DNA of 64,000 bases from assembly GCA_020851465.1 (NCBI GenBank), contig JADZCR010000010.1:62001-126000 (forward strand), in the 5' to 3' direction. This DNA comes from Phycisphaeraceae bacterium (GTDB lineage: Bacteria > Planctomycetota > Phycisphaerae > Phycisphaerales > Phycisphaeraceae). The translations under genes were made by a program, and so were the position numbers. The first letter of the stretch is position 1, and the number at the start of each line of letters is the position of its first letter. The notes beneath the pieces were generated by a model that was not told where the DNA came from, searched no databases, and saw nothing but the letters and a program-made list of their open reading frames with translations. Shown here piece after piece: positions 61,176 through 64,000 of this stretch.

Positions 61176-62222
61176 TCATGTGGACCCCCTTACGATCAGC
61201 CTGGGCTGAACAATGACCTGGCGTTCACTTGCCGGCAATACTTCGCCTTTCATCTGCATCATGAGCATGACCAGCAGGAGCGAGACGAGGCGCTCATTCT
61301 CGTGGTCGATCGTGGTCAGCTCAGGCTCCACGAAGCTTCCGATGCTGACGTTGTCGTACCCGACGATTGCGACATCGTGCGGCACAGCCAGGCCGCGACG
61401 ACGCAGTTCCTTGATCATGGCGACCGCGATTGCATCATTGGAGGCCAGTACGGCGTCCGCGCGGCGATGGATGACCAGATCATCGACGATGCAGCTGATG
61501 TGCGGCGAAGCGATGTGCAGCGAGTCGGGGCTTGTCCAAGTCAGTTCCTCCTGAACCGGTTCGCCTGCGGCCGCAAGCGACTCCAGATAGCCTCGGTGCC
61601 GCTCCCGCATGGGAAAGCTGATCCCCTGGTCATCCAGCACGAGACCGATCCGCCGCCGGCCGCGAGCGCGGAGGTGAGCGAATGCCTGGGCGATGCCGTT
61701 GGCACGATCGGGTTGGACGTAGCAGGCGTCCATGATGCCCGAGGGCGGGTCCATGTACACGACGTGCTGGATGTTGCGGAGTCGCTGGGGGATGACCGTC
61801 GGCGGCGCGAGGGTGAGGTCATGCCTCATGCACAGGATGCCCTCGACATCGCGCGCCTGGAAGTCGTCCACGTACTCGTTGACGTGGTGCTCGTCGTGCA
61901 GGTAGCCGACCATCAGGCGGTATCCGTTTTCACGGGCCAGTCGCTCGATGGCGGAAAGGCGGCGGTAGTTGATCTCGACTTCGGCAGCGCCGATCAGAAC
62001 GCCGATGATGCCGCTCTTGATTCCTTTCATCTGCTGGGCGGGGCGGAAGGGTCGGTATCCCATCTTTGCCGCCAAGTCGCGGATTCGCCGAGCGGTTCGC
62101 GGGCTGACGTGGAGTTGAACGGTTCCCGATCTGCCCAGAACAGCGGAGACGGTACGTTGAGACAGGCCCGCCCTGCGAGCGACATCGACCTGCCGGATTA
62201 CCTGGGGCTTGCCACGTTTCAT
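61176..62222 (-). CDS. LacI-family transcriptional regulator
   Basis: This 348-residue regulator has a LacI HTH at residues 9-35 (IRQVDVARRAGLSQRTVSAV) with hinge helix nearby. A periplasmic-binding-type ligand domain follows (SGIIGVLIGAAEVEINYRRL, ADAVLASNDAIAVAMI, VAIVGYDNVSIGSFVEPELT). It should sense a sugar and control the flanking glycan genes. The start could also be the ATG at 62249. Palindromes just upstream are candidate self-operators. It lies inside the 3-kb block between the 164-bp repeats. Confidence 0.88.
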   Translation of the reverse strand: MKRGKPQVIRQVDVARRAGLSQRTVSAVLGRSGTVQLHVSPRTARRIRDLAAKMGYRPFRPAQQMKGIKSGIIGVLIGAAEVEINYRRLSAIERLARENGYRLMVGYLHDEHHVNEYVDDFQARDVEGILCMRHDLTLAPPTVIPQRLRNIQHVVYMDPPSGIMDACYVQPDRANGIAQAFAHLRARGRRRIGLVLDDQGISFPMRERHRGYLESLAAAGEPVQEELTWTSPDSLHIASPHISCIVDDLVIHRRADAVLASNDAIAVAMIKELRRRGLAVPHDVAIVGYDNVSIGSFVEPELTTIDHENERLVSLLLVMLMMQMKGEVLPASERQVIVQPRLIVRGST

Positions 62223-62255
62223 GGGACTGACGCCAGCAGCGATGGGCACGGAAAC

Positions 62256-62278
62256 TTCTACGTAGAAATAGTACTACG
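62256..62278. promoter_or_regulatory. candidate LacI-type operator
   Basis: TTCTACGTAGAA (62256-62267) is a perfect 12-bp palindrome. It is followed by TAGTACTA (62269-62276), and CGTAG/CTACG arms pair across both. It lies 34 bp upstream of the regulator start. Confidence 0.5.
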
Positions 62279-62389
62279 CAAAACTATCCGCGTCAATAGA
62301 TCGCGAGGCTGGCCAAGCGATATTTTTTAGAGCAACTTAACCCCACCAGCGTCACGTTAGGAACTTGTTCGGCGTGGTGTTTCCTCTCC

Positions 62390-62553
62390 GGCGCGGAAAC
62401 TCGGCGGTGGCCTTTCGGATGGTGATGATCTTCGGATTCATGGATGAACTACTCCAGGGTCCACGCGTCACAGGAAATCAGCCGGGCTTCGCCGCCCTGT
62501 GCGAACAGCGCGATCCGGTCGCAACCCTCCGGCGGATAGGTGCGGAGCGTCAG
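62390..62553. repeat. 164-bp direct repeat, copy B (end of intact GH32 gene)
   Basis: It matches 59219-59382 (162 of 164 bp). Here the GH32 tail is attached to its full gene, while the sialidase start codons are an orphan fragment followed by unrelated DNA. Confidence 0.9.
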
Positions 62554-63768
62554 GGCAGCGCGGCCGTTGGCGCAGACTTCGATCACCGAACGATCGACCA
62601 CGACGCGCAGCTCCAGAGCTTCCTCGGCACCGAGGCGCAGCGGAGCGTCGCCGAGCATTCCCTCGTTGACGCGCAGCAGCGCGGGCGTCGAGATTCGCAG
62701 GTCGGGAGAAGCGCGCAGCAGCAGACCGACGCGACTAGCCGTACCGCAGAACATTTTGAGCTCGATGTCGAGCGATTCACCGCGGATGCCTTCCAGGGGT
62801 AACAGCGCGACGCCGTCTCCCAGCGTGCCGAACGCAGCAGGTCCGATGTGATGATGCGAGCGGCGCAGCGATTTCAACTCATCCACCGGTTGCATCCCCA
62901 GCGAGCCGTCGGGCCGTATCTCCAGAGAGCGCGCCAGCGCCTGCGTGCCGCACCAGCCGCCCGCCCTGACCTGCGCTGTCGTGCGCGGCTCACGAATCCA
63001 TCCAAAGAGCAGTCGGCGGCCCCGGTCGTCGAGCGTGGTCTTGCCCGCGTAGTACCGCCCGCCATCGACGACACCCGTCATCTGCGGCGTGAAGCGGTGG
63101 TCGGCATAGCGGCCGGTCTGCCAGTAGTTCAACCCGCGCGAGGAAAGGAAAACATGGCGATCACCCAGCGGGAAAAAGTCGGGACACTCGAAATCAAAAC
63201 CTGTCGCAGGCGTGCCCAGAAACAGCGGGTGCAGGTAACGCCAACTCGCCAGGTCGTCCGAGCGGTAGAGCAGTGCCGCCCCGCCCGCGCCGCCCGGCTG
63301 CTCGGAGCCGATGAGCATGTAGTACGCATCGCCCTCGCGCCAGACCTGCGGATCGCGGAAACACTCGCCGAAACCCGGCGGCGGCTCGGCGATCACCGGC
63401 TGCGGCGACTTGGTCCAGTGAACCAGATCATCGCTGGTCGCCACCGCCTGTGTCTGACGCAGCGGCGCGAACTGTGAAATCGCGGTGTAAAAAAGGTGAA
63501 ACTGCTTAGGCCCGCGAATGACGCTGCCCGTCCAGCAACCCGCGGCGTCGATGGAGCCGGGAGTCGGTGACAACGCCACCGGCAGCATCTCCCAGCGCAG
63601 CAGGTCACGGCTGACGGCGTGCCCCCAGCACATCGCCCCCGGCTTGGGATCACCCGGAACGTGCTGGAAAAACAGGTGGTACTCACCGTTCCAGTAGAAC
63701 GGCTTGGGGTCGTTCATCCATCCGTCAGCCACCAGATGAAACCGCGGGCGGTGAGGATCAAGCGTCAT
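62449..63768 (-). CDS. GH32 beta-fructosidase-like glycoside hydrolase
   Basis: This 439-residue enzyme has the GH32 active-site triad regions: WMNDPKPFYWNGEYHLFFQH near residue 17 (Asp nucleophile in NDP), FRDPQVW near 135 (RDP stabiliser) and FECPDFFPLG near 190 (EC acid/base). A C-terminal beta-sandwich runs from about 300. It probably hydrolyses fructans or sucrose-like sugars. There is no signal peptide, so it acts inside the cell. Its start overlaps the stop of an upstream gene as ATGA, so it is translated with that gene. Confidence 0.9.
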   Translation of the reverse strand: MTLDPHRPRFHLVADGWMNDPKPFYWNGEYHLFFQHVPGDPKPGAMCWGHAVSRDLLRWEMLPVALSPTPGSIDAAGCWTGSVIRGPKQFHLFYTAISQFAPLRQTQAVATSDDLVHWTKSPQPVIAEPPPGFGECFRDPQVWREGDAYYMLIGSEQPGGAGGAALLYRSDDLASWRYLHPLFLGTPATGFDFECPDFFPLGDRHVFLSSRGLNYWQTGRYADHRFTPQMTGVVDGGRYYAGKTTLDDRGRRLLFGWIREPRTTAQVRAGGWCGTQALARSLEIRPDGSLGMQPVDELKSLRRSHHHIGPAAFGTLGDGVALLPLEGIRGESLDIELKMFCGTASRVGLLLRASPDLRISTPALLRVNEGMLGDAPLRLGAEEALELRVVVDRSVIEVCANGRAALTLRTYPPEGCDRIALFAQGGEARLISCDAWTLE

Positions 63769-64000
63769 GATTTACCTGTTCGTCGATTGTTCACGTTTTT
63801 GCTCTGGCCGCGGTGTTGTTTAGCGCGGCTGGTTTTACCGTGGCCTTTTTTAACGAACGAGTCGTGGACATCACCTTTTTGAGTCGGTCTGGTTCCTGTC
63901 TGTCCCCAGGGCATGGGGAAGGTCGGCAAGGGGTCGTGATGATCGCCGCGCTTTGGTTTGACGCGGCGGCGGAACTCGGTGCAGAGCTGCGCCAGTTGAC
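63765..64000 (-). CDS. partial gene upstream of GH32, 5' end outside the window
   Basis: A minus-strand frame is open from the right edge to a TGA at 63765-63767 that overlaps the GH32 start (ATGA). The visible 77 residues are a basic, polar tail (LCTEFRRRVKPKRGDHHDP, then SFVKKGHGKTSRAKQHRG). It could be the cytoplasmic end of a sugar transporter, given the GH32 partner, but that is only a guess. The tight overlap is the main evidence that the gene is real. Confidence 0.45.
   Translation of the reverse strand, partial: QLAQLCTEFRRRVKPKRGDHHDPLPTFPMPWGQTGTRPTQKGDVHDSFVKKGHGKTSRAKQHRGQSKNVNNRRTGKS

Noticed and set aside
1..64000. CRISPR arrays, tRNA or rRNA genes
   Set aside because: No regularly spaced repeats, cloverleaf-like sequences or rRNA motifs were recognised on either strand. 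A covariance-model tRNA scan would settle the tRNA question.

Overview
The window looks like the chromosome of a planctomycete, most likely of the class Phycisphaerae. The signs are high GC, a DUF1559 pseudopilin-like protein with the H-X9-DG motif, a PEP-CTERM protein, many short lipoproteins, and a peptidoglycan block (murE, murF, mraY) of the meso-diaminopimelate type. The lineage call is inference; no rRNA marker or tRNA gene was seen.

Layout. 1-5837 is a mosaic accessory stretch: a partial PGN_0703-like nuclease, a zinc-ribbon protein, a nucleoside phosphorylase tail, a metallophosphoesterase, a lipoprotein, a broken gene, and a DUF4091 protein preceded by a fragment of a related gene. 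A 41-bp exact direct repeat lies at two of its junctions. 5872-11728 is a phage packaging and control block: large terminase, a probable small terminase, a ParB-like protein, a GNAT acetyltransferase with an ABC ATPase, an HTH protein and a divergent S24 repressor. 11848-35277 is ordinary cell DNA (glycogen debranching enzyme, mraY-murF-murE, two C45 peptidases, oppA-oppB, lgt, ylbF, pepA, rnr and a sigma-54 activator). 35758-52570 is a phage head block: portal, probable scaffold, SU10/DUF5309 major capsid, a putative connector and small membrane proteins or lipoproteins. It has no tail genes. 52627-64000 is cell DNA again: sugar phosphomutase, degenerate HD-GYP protein, HAD phosphatase, moeA, and a glycan cluster with sialidase, LacI regulator and GH32.

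The main discovery is at 38020-49561. An 11,542-bp element sits inside the phage major capsid gene. Removing it at a shared CG dinucleotide rejoins the gene in frame as a 399-codon capsid. It also recreates a perfectly palindromic attB (TTCCCCGGGGAA), and the circle would carry a perfectly palindromic attP (TTCCAGACGTCTGGAA). The element encodes a large serine recombinase whose 3' end runs across the attachment site, a HARE-HTH protein, a Phd-like protein, a RepA-like hexameric ATPase next to iteron-like repeats and a 45-bp inverted repeat, its own prohead protease-major capsid fusion of a different capsid family, and a restriction-modification pair. It has no portal, terminase or tail gene. 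It reads as a capsid-bearing phage satellite or integrative plasmid that disables the resident phage's capsid gene while bringing another.

The resident phage is itself unusual. It has head and packaging genes but no tail, and its terminase block points away from its portal block with 24 kb of housekeeping genes between them. A single inversion from about 5.85 to 35.7 kb would rejoin them as one operon of about 11.1 kb without the insert. That content and size resemble capsid-forming phage satellites (cf-PICI). The window may therefore hold one satellite nested in the capsid gene of another.
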